Positions 17,428 through 30,266 of a stretch of 64,000 bases of DNA are shown here, piece by piece. A program made the translations under genes and the position numbers. This DNA comes from Nonomuraea sp. PA05. GTDB taxonomy: Bacteria > Actinomycetota > Actinomycetes > Streptosporangiales > Streptosporangiaceae. Under the pieces are notes generated by a model. That model searched no databases and had not been told where the DNA came from. It saw nothing but the letters and a program-made list of their open reading frames with translations. The stretch covers positions 121,095 to 185,094 of the forward strand of contig NZ_VSEY01000027.1 of assembly GCF_008086045.1 (NCBI RefSeq), read 5' to 3'. Within the stretch, counting starts at the first letter, position 1. Each line of letters opens with the position of its first letter.

Positions 17428-17519
17428 AGCGCCTCCGGACGCCCCGGAGAAGCGCCTCCGGACACCCGGACAAGCGCCTCCGGACACCCCGGACAAGCGC
17501 CTCCGGACGTCCGGGAAAA
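17428..17519. repeat. 22/23-bp array, four copies, upstream of a small gene
   Basis: The core AAGCGCCTCCGGAC starts at 17428, 17451, 17473 and 17496. The 8-9 bases between cores are variants of CCCCGGACA. Confidence 0.88.
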
Positions 17520-17605
17520 GACGTCTGCGGGTGGTTGGCTCCCGCGTGTTGTCAGGCTGGATGAGCTGGGGAGACTCACTCCAGGGCGACAACTGGAGGC
17601 GGCAC

Positions 17606-17881
17606 GTGGCGAGCGGCTACACCGGGGAACGACGCGTCCATCTCGAGGCACTCGCCGAGCAGCTACCCGCTCACGGCCTGGTCAGCCGCATGGTCGGCGG
17701 GGACGACCCGGTGTTGTGGGTGTGGCATCCCCGCACCGGCCGCCAGACGCTCATCTTCGCCACCCCGACGGGCGACGGCTGGCAGTTCCTGTGGTCGCCG
17801 GGCGGGCAGTGCCCCGCCACCGACCTGGAGCGCACGGCCACGGCGCTGCGGGACGCCCTCGGCATGGGGCAACCGGCCTGA
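17606..17881 (+). CDS. Small hypothetical protein beside recA
   Basis: A 91-residue soluble protein. The GTG at 17606 was chosen because GGAGG lies six bases upstream. Earlier in-frame ATGs (17531, 17561) lack a ribosome site. The sequence is rich in Trp and Gly (VLWVWHPRTGRQTLIFATP, GWQFLWSPGG) and ends in a helical ERTATALRDALG segment, suggesting a small beta-sheet fold plus a helix. No family is recognised. It converges on DUF3046 across a 20-bp GGGGC-repeat gap. Confidence 0.7.
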   Translation: MASGYTGERRVHLEALAEQLPAHGLVSRMVGGDDPVLWVWHPRTGRQTLIFATPTGDGWQFLWSPGGQCPATDLERTATALRDALGMGQPA

Positions 17882-17901
17882 CCGGGGCGGGGCGGGGCGG
17901 T

Positions 17902-18096
17902 CTAGCGCAGCTTGGGTGAGACGTCCTCCACCTGGCAGACCGCCCGCCACACCGTCTTGGCGCTCTCGCCGTCGGCCAGCGCCTGCACGACGGTGCGACC
18001 GCCGAGCGGCGCCAGGACGTAGTCGCGTGCCCACGACTCCGCGTACATCTCGCCGAAGTGAGCGTTCATCCGTCTCCAGAACTCCGTCAGGCGCAT
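17902..18096 (-). CDS. DUF3046 family protein
   Basis: A 64-residue protein beginning MRLTEFWRRMNAHFG and continuing with YAESWARDYVLAPLGGRTV and an AKTVWRAVC core. This is the DUF3046 family found next to recA across actinobacteria. Its function is unknown. The ATG at 18096 gives the family start; the frame extends to 18165 without support. The conserved neighbourhood suggests co-regulation with recA, but no operon is evident because the small gene intervenes on the other strand. Confidence 0.9.
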   Translation of the reverse strand: MRLTEFWRRMNAHFGEMYAESWARDYVLAPLGGRTVVQALADGESAKTVWRAVCQVEDVSPKLR

Positions 18097-18140
18097 GAAC
18101 TCAAGTATGGAAGCGTGCGAGGTGTGGGTAGGACATCCCC

Positions 18141-18335
18141 ATGCCAAAGACCCCCAAGTCTTCACCCCCGAAGACAGCCAAGACGAAGGCCAACAGGGCC
18201 AAGCGCCGCCGGTTACTGCTCGCGCTGCGGTTGACCGTACGGAAGGAGAAGCTCGAGCGCGCCGAACGGCACGCGGGCATCAAGCAGGAGCCGCGTGCGG
18301 GTAAGCCGCGCACGCGCAGGGCGTCGCGGCGTTAG
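18141..18335 (+). CDS. Small, highly basic hypothetical protein
   Basis: A 64-residue protein with about one third Lys/Arg and no acidic cluster (MPKTPKSSPPKTAKTKANRA at the start). AGGA lies 8 bases before the ATG. Such a composition would suit nucleic-acid binding, but no family is recognised. It is divergent from DUF3046 and converges on the VOC gene with 12 bases between. It is short enough that chance coding remains possible. Confidence 0.5.
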   Translation: MPKTPKSSPPKTAKTKANRAKRRRLLLALRLTVRKEKLERAERHAGIKQEPRAGKPRTRRASRR

Positions 18336-18347
18336 TCACCTCACGGG

Positions 18348-18836
18348 TCACAACACGCGCGCGCCGTACATCTCACCGAGATGGTCGGCGAGCAGCTCCA
18401 GCCGGGCGCCGTCGGGGTCCTTGAAGTAAATGGAGGCGCCGCTCTCTATCTGGTGCGGCACGCCGGCCATCTCCAGTTTCCCGCGCAGTCGCTCCCACGT
18501 GGCGGGATCGACGGAGATCGCGATGTGGTGCAGCCCGCCGAGCACTTCCTGGTACGGCCCGAGGTCGAGGCCCGGGAAGTCGAAGAAGGCGAGCAGGTTG
18601 CCGTTGCCGATGTCGAAGAAGAAGTGGTTCGACCCTTTGTAGTCGCGATTCTCGATGATCTCCGTGAGCGGGAACTCCAGGAGGTCCTGGTAGAACTTGA
18701 TGGTGCGTTCCACGTCGGACGAGATCAGCGCCGCGTGATGCAGGCCGCGCGCGCTGCTCGATGGCCGGTGCGGTAAGGCGTAGCGTTGTCGGATCTCCGC
18801 TCGGCGGGCTTCGATGGCCGCGTAATCGATGGTCAC
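18348..18836 (-). CDS. VOC-family (glyoxalase/dioxygenase superfamily) protein
   Basis: A 162-residue protein from the GTG at 18836. It contains one vicinal-oxygen-chelate unit: LHHAALISSDVERTIKFYQD (first beta-alpha-beta) and a second half with LHHIAISVD, GASIYFKDPDGARLELL. Histidines in both halves and the glutamate of ARLELL are the usual metal ligands. The substrate is unknown. It is divergent from lhr with less than 100 bases between starts, so the promoters must overlap. Confidence 0.85.
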   Translation of the reverse strand: MTIDYAAIEARRAEIRQRYALPHRPSSSARGLHHAALISSDVERTIKFYQDLLEFPLTEIIENRDYKGSNHFFFDIGNGNLLAFFDFPGLDLGPYQEVLGGLHHIAISVDPATWERLRGKLEMAGVPHQIESGASIYFKDPDGARLELLADHLGEMYGARVL

Positions 18837-18920
18837 GGGGGCTCTATGTCCGCCAGGGCACCCCCTCAATCACACGCCGCCGCGCCAAATGCGTTTTCTG
18901 TCGGTGCCGGGAGGCACTAT

Positions 18921-23633
<4,713 letters not shown>

Positions 23634-23650
23634 CCCACGGGACCGGTCGC

Positions 23651-23722
23651 GCGTCGCGTGGATGACGGACGCCCGGCAAGGGCGTCGCGTGGATGACGGA
23701 CGCCCGGCAGGGGCGTCGCGTG
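23651..23722. repeat. 31-bp tandem repeat after lhr
   Basis: Two full copies and the first 10 bases of a third (period 31, starting at 23651, 23682 and 23713) of a unit beginning GCGTCGCGTGGATGACGGAC. Each junction forms a hairpin. Confidence 0.88.
23668..23717 (+). terminator. Tandem terminator hairpins downstream of lhr
   Basis: GACGCCC / GGGCGTC stems with 5-base loops form at 23668-23686 and again at 23699-23717, one per repeat junction. They are well placed to end the lhr message. Confidence 0.55.
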
Positions 23723-23761
23723 AAGAGCGAAACGGGCACGGTAGGCCGCGCTTCCCAAAAT

Positions 23762-23777
23762 TTGAATGACCGTTTAA
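23762..23777 (+). promoter_or_regulatory. Putative TetR autoregulatory operator
   Basis: TTGAATGACCGTTTAA is an imperfect dyad (TTnAAnG-CnTTnAA) inside the only AT-rich patch here, ten bases before the regulator start codon. A site there would let the regulator repress its own operon. Inferred. Confidence 0.5.
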
Positions 23778-23787
23778 AGTTCTGACC

Positions 23788-24393
23788 GTGCCGCCAGAAA
23801 GTCGAACCTTCATCGAAGAGATTCGCCGAGCCCAGATCATCGAGTGCGCCATAGACGTCCTCGCCGACCACGGCTACGCCAACACGACCCTGGCCAGAAT
23901 CGCCAGGCAAGCCAAGATCAGCACCGGCGTGATCTCCTACCACTTCGGCGGCAAGTCCCCCCTCATCCAGGCCGTGGTCGCGCACGTCGCCAAGCTCGCC
24001 ACCGACCTGATGGTCCCGCGCATCCTCGCCCAGCCGACCGCGGCGGAGGGTCTGCGCGCCTACCTCGAGAGCAACCTCGAGTTCATGCGCCTGCACCGCA
24101 AGCCGCTCCTCGCGCTGGTGGAGATCGTCACTCACGCCACCGGCGAGGACGGCGACCCGCACCCGTACGCGCGGCAGTCGGAGGTGGCGATCGACGACCT
24201 GCGCAAGCTGCTGGACTGGGGGCAGCGCGCCGGCGAGTTCCGCGACTTCGACCAGCTCAGCATGGCGATCGCCATCCGGGGGGCGATCGACGCGGTGCCG
24301 GGGCTGCTGCTCCACGACCCCGGCTTCGACCTCGACCTGCTCGCCAGCGAGCTGGTCACCACCTTCACCATCGCGACCAGGAGACAGCCATGA
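23788..24393 (+). CDS. TetR-family transcriptional regulator
   Basis: A 201-residue regulator. The N-terminal TetR helix-turn-helix is about residues 12-58 (IIECAIDVLADHGYANTTLA, ISTGVISYHFGGK). The ligand domain has no recognisable subfamily. The GTG start is close to the AT-rich promoter patch and has no clear Shine-Dalgarno, so the message may be leaderless or nearly so. Its stop overlaps the start of the ABC ATPase (ATGA), so it is the first gene of a three-gene operon and likely represses it. Confidence 0.92.
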   Translation: MPPESRTFIEEIRRAQIIECAIDVLADHGYANTTLARIARQAKISTGVISYHFGGKSPLIQAVVAHVAKLATDLMVPRILAQPTAAEGLRAYLESNLEFMRLHRKPLLALVEIVTHATGEDGDPHPYARQSEVAIDDLRKLLDWGQRAGEFRDFDQLSMAIAIRGAIDAVPGLLLHDPGFDLDLLASELVTTFTIATRRQP

Positions 24394-25142
24394 CAGCGCC
24401 GGCTTTAGTGATCAAGGGCCTGGCCAAGACCTTCGGTGAGAACGTCGCCGTCGACCACGTCGATCTGACCGTTCCCCAGGGTTCCTTCTACGGCCTGGTC
24501 GGGCAGAACGGCGCCGGTAAGACGACCACGCTGTCCATGGCGGTGGGCCTGCTGCGGCCCGACGCGGGCTCCGCGCAGATCTTCGGCGCGGACGTGTGGT
24601 CCGACCCCGCCACGGCCAAGCAGCTCGTCGGCGTGCTGCCCGACGGGATGGCCATGCCCGAGCGGCTCACCGGCCGCGAGGTGCTGACCTACCTCGGCCT
24701 GCTGCGCGGGCTGAGCAAGGAGGTGGTGGCCGAGCGGGCCGCGGAGCTGCTGTCGGTGCTGGAGCTGGACGCGGCGGAGAAGACGCTCGTCATCGAGTAC
24801 TCGACCGGCATGCGTAAGAAGATCGGCCTGGCCACGGCGCTGTTGCACGCGCCCAGGCTGCTGGTGCTGGACGAGCCGTTCGAGGCGGTGGACCCGGTGT
24901 CGGCCGCGTCGATCAAGCAGATCCTGCGCGACTTCGTGGCGGGCGGCGGCTCGGTCGTGCTGTCCAGTCATGTGATGGCGCTGGTGGAGCAGCTCTGCGA
25001 CCACGTGGGCGTGATCGACAAGGGACGGGTGGCGGCCGCGGGCTCGCTGGCCGAGGTGCGCGGCTCGGCGACCCTGGAGGACAGGTTCGTCGAGCTGGTG
25101 GGCGCCGGCTCCACGGCCGCCAAGGGGCTGTCATGGCTGTAG
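24390..25142 (+). CDS. ABC exporter ATP-binding protein
   Basis: A 250-residue ATPase of the CcmA/drug-export subclass. Walker A is GQNGAGKTT (about residues 38-46), the signature is a divergent YSTGMRKK instead of LSGGQ, Walker B is LLVLDEPFEAVD and the switch histidine is in LSSHVM. The signature variant occurs in ABC-2-type exporters. AGGAGA precedes the ATG. The gene overlaps the TetR gene upstream and the permease downstream, which indicates translational coupling. The substrate is unknown. Confidence 0.92.
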   Translation: MTAPALVIKGLAKTFGENVAVDHVDLTVPQGSFYGLVGQNGAGKTTTLSMAVGLLRPDAGSAQIFGADVWSDPATAKQLVGVLPDGMAMPERLTGREVLTYLGLLRGLSKEVVAERAAELLSVLELDAAEKTLVIEYSTGMRKKIGLATALLHAPRLLVLDEPFEAVDPVSAASIKQILRDFVAGGGSVVLSSHVMALVEQLCDHVGVIDKGRVAAAGSLAEVRGSATLEDRFVELVGAGSTAAKGLSWL

Positions 25143-26905
25143 CGCTGACCATGGCCAGCATGAAGCTGGCGATCCTGCGCCACTCGATGAAGGGCCAGCA
25201 GGGCAGCACGATGGTTTCCGCCGGCGTGCTCGGCGCCCTGCTGGCGGGCGGCACGATCGTGCTGGCGTTCCTGGACGGCGACTGGCTGGCCGCCACGTAC
25301 ACCGTGTGGATGCTCGGCTGGATCATCGGACCGGTGTTCTCCGGCGGCGGCGACGAGACGCTGCGGCCGGAGTTCTTCTCGCTGCTCGGGCTGCCGCCGC
25401 AGCGCATGGCGGCCGGGTTGCTGGTGGCGGCGTTCGTGGGGATGGCTCCGGCGGTCAGCCTGCTCGCGCTGGCCGGGCTGCTGGTCGCGGGCGTACGCGA
25501 GGGCGTGGCCGGGGCGCTGGTGGCCGTGCCGGCGATGGTGTTGCAGCTCGCCGTGTTCGTGCTGCTGTCGAAGGTGACCGTGGCGCTGCTCGGCCTCGCG
25601 CTGGGCTCCAGGATCGGGGCGATCGGCGCCGGGCTGGTCAACGGCGTGATCCTCGCCTTCCTCGGGCAGATCTGGGTGTTCATGGTGGCCTTCGGGCAGG
25701 GCGGGCGGATCCCGGAGTTCGTCCGGTACCTGCCGTCCGGGTGGGGGCTGCTGGCCGTGCAGGGGCAGTACCTGGCTCTGGCCGCGATGGCGGTGCTGAT
25801 CGTGCTGCTGCTGGCGGCGTGGGGTGCGCTGCTGACCAGGCGGACGGGCCGCAGCCGGCCCTCCACGCGGGGGCGCAGGCCGATGCGCGCCTCGGGGCCG
25901 CACGGCGCCGTCGTCGCCAAGGAGCTGCGGTCGTGGACGCGTGACCTGGTGCGCAACCACCAGCTCGCGTTCGCGTTCACCTACGGCGTGGCCTTCGCGG
26001 CGGTGCCGCTGATGGTGGGCATCCCGCAGATGGTGCCGCTGGCCGGGCCGATCTTCATCGTGATGGCGGCGGCGATGACCGCCAACGCGTACGGCACCGA
26101 CGGCACCGCCCACTGGCTGACGCTGATGACGCCGGGCGCCTCCGACGTGCGCGGCAGGCAGCTCGCGTGGCTGGCGGCCGTGGGTCCGATCGGGCTGGTG
26201 CTGGCGGTGGTCTGCACGGCGGCCGTGAACGGGCCGTGGGCGCTGGTCATGGCGGCCACGTTCGCGCTGCTCGGCGGGGCCATGGGGCTGGTGCCGCTGG
26301 TGTCGGTGGCCGGGCTGATCCCGGGCATCGACCCGAAGAACCGGGGCGGCAACCCGCTGCGGACGACCGAGGACGACGGCTCGGCCACCGGCATGGCGTA
26401 CCTGGTGCTGCTCCTGGTGGCGCTCACCGCGGCACCCGCCGTGCTGGTGGCGGTGTTCCACGGCTGGTGGGGCGTGCCGGTCGGGCTGCTGACGGGCGTG
26501 TTGTGCTGGTGGGGGTTCGGGCTGCTGGCGGATCGGCGGCTGACGGCGCAGGGGCCCGAGCTGCTGCACCTCATGCGTACGGGCCGGCGTCCCGACAGCG
26601 GCAAGGCGTCGGAGACCTTCAAGCTGCCCGACAACATGTCGAAGACACAGCGCACCATCGTGATGGTGTGCGCGTCGCTCGGCGCGATCCCGCTGGCGCC
26701 ACAGGGCATCGTGGCGATGGTCTTCCTGGCGAACGGGCGGCTTGAGCAGTCGTGGTTCCTGGCCACGCACATGCCGCCGGGGTTGCGGTGGCCGGTGGCG
26801 TTCGCCTTCGTGCTGCTGGGCCTGGGCATGTACGGCACCGCCCTGTGGTTGTGGCTGCGCGCGAAGAAAAAGGCCGCCGCCGTGAAGCAACCCGTCGCAG
26901 GGTAG
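25133..26905 (+). CDS. ABC exporter permease, large membrane protein
   Basis: A 590-residue protein with about a dozen hydrophobic segments in two halves, separated by a basic loop near residue 240 (RRTGRSRPSTRGRRP). It overlaps the ATPase by ten bases. It resembles the large permeases of TetR-associated actinobacterial ABC exporters, with one fused polypeptide in place of two half-permeases. The substrate cannot be read from sequence. The last residues are basic and cytoplasmic. A repeat-filled gap follows. Confidence 0.85.
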   Translation: MAVALTMASMKLAILRHSMKGQQGSTMVSAGVLGALLAGGTIVLAFLDGDWLAATYTVWMLGWIIGPVFSGGGDETLRPEFFSLLGLPPQRMAAGLLVAAFVGMAPAVSLLALAGLLVAGVREGVAGALVAVPAMVLQLAVFVLLSKVTVALLGLALGSRIGAIGAGLVNGVILAFLGQIWVFMVAFGQGGRIPEFVRYLPSGWGLLAVQGQYLALAAMAVLIVLLLAAWGALLTRRTGRSRPSTRGRRPMRASGPHGAVVAKELRSWTRDLVRNHQLAFAFTYGVAFAAVPLMVGIPQMVPLAGPIFIVMAAAMTANAYGTDGTAHWLTLMTPGASDVRGRQLAWLAAVGPIGLVLAVVCTAAVNGPWALVMAATFALLGGAMGLVPLVSVAGLIPGIDPKNRGGNPLRTTEDDGSATGMAYLVLLLVALTAAPAVLVAVFHGWWGVPVGLLTGVLCWWGFGLLADRRLTAQGPELLHLMRTGRRPDSGKASETFKLPDNMSKTQRTIVMVCASLGAIPLAPQGIVAMVFLANGRLEQSWFLATHMPPGLRWPVAFAFVLLGLGMYGTALWLWLRAKKKAAAVKQPVAG

Positions 26906-27060
26906 CCCGCGCGGGGAAGGCCACCGCAGGAGTGACGCACGTGCACAAGCGCGCGTGTGAAGAAGGCCCGCGCGGGGGAAGGCCACCGCGGGATGGGTGG
27001 CGCACGTGCACAAGCCGACACGTGCACAAGCCGCGCGCGAAGCAGGCCGGCGCGGGGTAA
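26905..27060. repeat. Long imperfect direct repeats (about 61 and 80 bp) after the ABC permease
   Basis: Blocks starting GCCCGCGCGGGG at 26905 and 26966, and a shortened block at 27046, repeat the series GGGAAGGCCACCGC, then CACGTGCACAAGC. The CACGTGCACAAGC element appears three times. The first block overlaps the last base of the permease stop codon. Confidence 0.8.
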
Positions 27061-27070
27061 GTATCGCGGC

Positions 27071-27856
27071 ATGCGGCCACTGGCGCGATTACGCGCGGAC
27101 CTCGCCACAGGCAAGAACCTCGAGATCTACCTGACGGCGGCGATAGCCCTGGCGGTCGGCGTGCTCGGCGTCTTCGACCTCGTGGACACGAAGGTCGTGG
27201 GCGCCGCCACGCTGGCGACCCTGGCCCTGGTGGCGGTGAACGCGCTGGGCCCCCGCCACCAGGTCGCCGAGCTGGAGAAGCAGGTGGCCCGCCTGGCGGA
27301 GGCGGGTCCCCAGTCGGGCGGCGACTTCCTGTCCGGGGACACCACGCGGTTCGACGCCCGCGTCGCCCACGCGCTGGAGCTCCGCTTCGTCGGGGTGACA
27401 CTCAACCGCACGATCCGCTCCTACGTCAACGACCTGCGCAAGGCGCTGGAGCGGGGCGCCTCGGTCAAGGTGCTGGTGATCGATCCCGCGGGCCCGGTGC
27501 CGGAGGAGGCCGCCAGGCGGGCCACGATCCCGGACCAGCCGGACGTGTTCGAGCACCGCGCCAGGTCCACGCTGTACCTCCTGCGCGAGCTGAAGAACGC
27601 CGAAGGGCGCCTGGAGGTGCGGCTGCTGCCGTTCGTGCCCGCGTTCATGATGTTCGCGGCGGACCCCGGCGACGACGACGGCCTCATCCACGTGGAGCTG
27701 GGCGGCCATCGCTCGCCGGGCCCCACCCCCGGCTTCACGCTCTCCAACCGCCGCGAGCACGCGTGGTGCCAGTACTTCGTGGCGGAGTTCGACCGGCTGT
27801 GGGAGGTGGCCAGGGACGTTACGGACGCCGACTGGTACCCTGCGCGTCATCCCTAA
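27071..27856 (+). CDS. Membrane protein with a cytoplasmic PLD-like domain, function unknown
   Basis: A 261-residue protein. Two hydrophobic segments near the N-terminus (about residues 17-55; YLTAAIALAVGVLGVFDLV, ATLATLALVAVNAL) are followed by a short coiled coil (HQVAELEKQVARLAEAG). A soluble domain follows with FVGVTLNRTIRSYVNDLRKA and VKVLVIDPAG, like the alpha/beta core of PLD-like proteins but with no HKD motif. No close family is recognised. GGGGTAAG lies upstream of the ATG. It is followed within 25 bases by the GntR gene but probably has its own promoter. Confidence 0.75.
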   Translation: MRPLARLRADLATGKNLEIYLTAAIALAVGVLGVFDLVDTKVVGAATLATLALVAVNALGPRHQVAELEKQVARLAEAGPQSGGDFLSGDTTRFDARVAHALELRFVGVTLNRTIRSYVNDLRKALERGASVKVLVIDPAGPVPEEAARRATIPDQPDVFEHRARSTLYLLRELKNAEGRLEVRLLPFVPAFMMFAADPGDDDGLIHVELGGHRSPGPTPGFTLSNRREHAWCQYFVAEFDRLWEVARDVTDADWYPARHP

Positions 27857-27860
27857 CTTC

Positions 27861-27870
27861 TTGTATACGA
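27861..27870 (+). promoter_or_regulatory. Putative GntR operator upstream of the gntR gene
   Basis: TCTTGTATAC ending at 27868, on a GTATAC palindromic core, lies 14 bases before the start codon. The same ten bases occur upstream of the peptide-importer operon at 28611. FadR-subgroup GntR regulators commonly bind TTGTATACAA-like dyads. Inferred. Confidence 0.6.
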
Positions 27871-27881
27871 TAAATCCCCCT

Positions 27882-28559
27882 ATGACTGATATGACGCTGG
27901 GCGGGGCCCATCAGACCTTGCGTGACGAGGTCACCAAGGAGCTGCGCCGCCGCATACTCTCCGGCGAGCTCGCCCAGGGTGAACGCCTGGTCGAGGACCG
28001 GCTGGCCGCCGCGCTCGGCGTCTCACGCAACCCCGTGCGCGAGTCCATCCGCGTGCTGGCCGCCGAGGGTTTCATCCAGGTCGTCCCCCGCCTGGGCGCC
28101 ACGGTGGCCCGGTTGTCGGCCGAGGAGGGCGAGGAGCTCTTCGACGTGCGCATGGCCATCGAGGGTCTGGCGGCGCGGCTGGCCGCGCGCAAGCGCTCCT
28201 CCGCCGCGGCCGAGCGGCTGCGCGGGCTGCTGGAGCAGTCGAAGGAGGCGGTCGAGGCGGGGCGGCTGGAGGCGGTGGCCGACCTCAACACGGCCTTTCA
28301 CCTGGCCGTGGGCGAGGCGACGGGCAACTCGTACCTGGCGCTGATGATGAAGCCCATGCTGCAGCGGGCGCAGTGGATCTTCAGCCAGACGGCCGCCGCG
28401 CGCGGGCCGCATTCCTGGACCGAGCACCTGAGCCTGTGCGAGGCCATCGTGGCGGGCGACGAGGACGAAGCGCAGGCCAGAGCGGTCGCGCACGTCGCCG
28501 CGGCCCGCCGGTCGTTCTTGCAGGCCGTAGGCCGTAAGACAAAACACCCAAACGATTAG
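27882..28559 (+). CDS. GntR-family (FadR subgroup, FCD domain) regulator
   Basis: A 225-residue regulator. The winged helix-turn-helix occupies about residues 10-75 (LRDEVTKELRRRILSGELAQ, ALGVSRNPVRESIRVLAAEG). An all-helical FCD ligand domain follows, with metal-type residues in DLNTAFHLAVGEATGN and the H of a later EHLSLCEAIV. The ATG at 27882 gives a normal N-terminus. TTG at 27861 would place the operator inside the gene. The same TCTTGTATAC element sits before this gene and before the next operon, so it probably regulates itself and the peptide importer. Confidence 0.9.
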   Translation: MTDMTLGGAHQTLRDEVTKELRRRILSGELAQGERLVEDRLAAALGVSRNPVRESIRVLAAEGFIQVVPRLGATVARLSAEEGEELFDVRMAIEGLAARLAARKRSSAAAERLRGLLEQSKEAVEAGRLEAVADLNTAFHLAVGEATGNSYLALMMKPMLQRAQWIFSQTAAARGPHSWTEHLSLCEAIVAGDEDEAQARAVAHVAAARRSFLQAVGRKTKHPND

Positions 28560-28610
28560 GAAACACTCAGATAACAACATAGGGTGATGAAACACCGCTG
28601 AAATGTGGCA

Positions 28611-28620
28611 TCTTGTATAC
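28611..28620 (+). promoter_or_regulatory. Putative GntR operator upstream of the peptide-importer operon
   Basis: TCTTGTATAC, identical over ten bases to the site before gntR, lies 30 bases before the binding-protein start codon in an AT-rich promoter region (28560-28640). Confidence 0.6.
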
Positions 28621-28649
28621 AGTCTCCTAAACGTTTCAACGGAGGCACC

Positions 28650-30266
28650 ATGCGACCGTCCCCCAAGGTCGTCGCGGCGCTCATCACCCTCCCCCTCGCC
28701 CTGGCGGCCTGTGGCGGAGGCGGGACGAGCAACACACCCGCGGCACCTAGTTCCATAGCCAGCGCCTCGGCCGACCACCGGTCGGTCAAGGGCGGCGGCA
28801 CGCTCAACATCGCGCTCAACGCCGACCCCGACGCGCTGGACCCGAGCATCTCGACCACGCTGGTGGGCCGCGAGGTGTTCGCGAACATGTGCGAGAAGCT
28901 CTACGACATCGACGCCTCCTCCACCCTGATCCCGCAGCTCGCCGCGGCTCTGCCCGAGCTGTCGGACGGCGGCAAGGAAGTGACGATCAAGCTGCGCGAA
29001 GGCGTCAAGTTCAACGACGGCACGGCGCTCGACGCCGAGGCCGTCAAGAAGTCGCTGGACCGGCACCGCACCTGGGAGAAGTCCGCGCGGCAGGCCGACC
29101 TGGCCGCCGTGTCCAAGGTCGAGGTGGTCGACCCGGCGACGGTGAAGCTCACGCTGACGCAGCCGTTCACGCCGCTGACCGCGCAGCTCGCCGACCGCGC
29201 CGGCATGATCATGTCGCCGAAGGCGCTGGACTCCGAGGGTGACAACTTCGGTGCCAGCCCCGTCTGCGTCGGGCCGTTCAAGTTCGCCAGCCGCACCTCC
29301 GGCAGCCAGATCACGCTGGAGAAGTCGGCCGACTACTACGACGCCGCCAAGGTCAAGCTCGACAAGCTCGTATACAAAATCATCGTCGACCCCAACGTGC
29401 GGGCCGCCAACCTCAAGTCCGGCGACGTGCAGGTGGCCGACCAGCTCGCCACGAACACCGTCGCGGGCGTGCAGGCCGACCAGAACCTGACCGTCGTGTC
29501 CGGCGGCGGCCTGGGCTACTACGGGTTCCAGATCAACATCGGCAACGCCAAGGGCTCCACCGAGAAGCCCGGCCCGATCGACACGCCGCTGGGCAAGAGT
29601 CCCGAGCTGCGCGAGGCGTTCGAGCTGGCGCTCGACCGCGACGCGATCAACAAGGCCGTGTACAACGGGCTGCACGAGGTCGACTGCTACCCCGTCCCGA
29701 AGGACAGCCCGTACCGGACGCAGGACCTGACCTGCCCCAAGCGTGACCTGGCCAAGGCCAAGCAGCTCGTGCAGGCGTCCGGCGTGCCGACGCCGATCGC
29801 GGTCACCCTCGCCACCCCGAACGACGCCGTCAACCAGCGCCTGGCGCAGGTCATCCAGTCGATGACCAAGGAGGCCGGCTTCAACGTCAGCGTGCAGACG
29901 GCCGAGTTCGTCAGCGTGCTGGAGCAGGGCAAGGCGGGCAAGTTCGACGTGCTGCTGAGCGGCTGGTCCGGCCGGGTGGACCCGGACGGCAACCTCACGA
30001 ACCTGGTCACCACCCAGGGCAGCAACAACTACGCGGGCATGTCCGACGCCGGCATCGACGACCCGATCAAGCAGGCCGCCGCCGAGACGGACACCGCCAA
30101 GCGGGCCGAGCTGTACGGCAGCGCCATGAAGAAGGCCGCCGAGCTGCGTGGCGTCGTGTACCTGTACCACAACTTGTACTACCTCGGCATGCACAAGACC
30201 GTCGCCGGAGTCCAGTACTTCAAGGACGGCCTGCCCCGCTACGTCACCGCCGGGTTCGCCGCCTGA
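28650..30266 (+). CDS. Peptide-type ABC transporter substrate-binding lipoprotein (SBP family 5)
   Basis: A 538-residue exported lipoprotein. The signal peptide ends in LALAAC (Cys about 21) and the family 5 body has GGTLNIALNADPDALDP, LREGVKFNDGT and the C-terminal dipeptide/oligopeptide binding domain. GGAGG four bases from the ATG supports this start; the frame is open from 28605. It is first of seven overlapping or closely spaced genes (binding protein, two permeases, two ATPases, a gamma-glutamyltransferase, a TauE/SafE protein). That context points to gamma-glutamyl peptides or glutathione as ligands, but homologs bind dipeptides or nickel too. Confidence 0.92.
   Translation: MRPSPKVVAALITLPLALAACGGGGTSNTPAAPSSIASASADHRSVKGGGTLNIALNADPDALDPSISTTLVGREVFANMCEKLYDIDASSTLIPQLAAALPELSDGGKEVTIKLREGVKFNDGTALDAEAVKKSLDRHRTWEKSARQADLAAVSKVEVVDPATVKLTLTQPFTPLTAQLADRAGMIMSPKALDSEGDNFGASPVCVGPFKFASRTSGSQITLEKSADYYDAAKVKLDKLVYKIIVDPNVRAANLKSGDVQVADQLATNTVAGVQADQNLTVVSGGGLGYYGFQINIGNAKGSTEKPGPIDTPLGKSPELREAFELALDRDAINKAVYNGLHEVDCYPVPKDSPYRTQDLTCPKRDLAKAKQLVQASGVPTPIAVTLATPNDAVNQRLAQVIQSMTKEAGFNVSVQTAEFVSVLEQGKAGKFDVLLSGWSGRVDPDGNLTNLVTTQGSNNYAGMSDAGIDDPIKQAAAETDTAKRAELYGSAMKKAAELRGVVYLYHNLYYLGMHKTVAGVQYFKDGLPRYVTAGFAA

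Larger units (their letters stand above)
17070..17605. other. recA regulatory region and repeat-bearing divergent gap
   Basis: About 535 bases between recA and a small plus-strand gene. It contains the PafBC-type promoter (17112-17134), the LexA box (17196-17209) and a four-copy repeat at 17428-17519. No other gene is supported. Confidence 0.6.

Noticed and set aside
26957..27070. A longer start for the PLD-like membrane protein (38 more residues)
   Set aside because: The extra part is repeat-derived, charged and lacks homology; the ATG at 27071 leads directly into the membrane segments.
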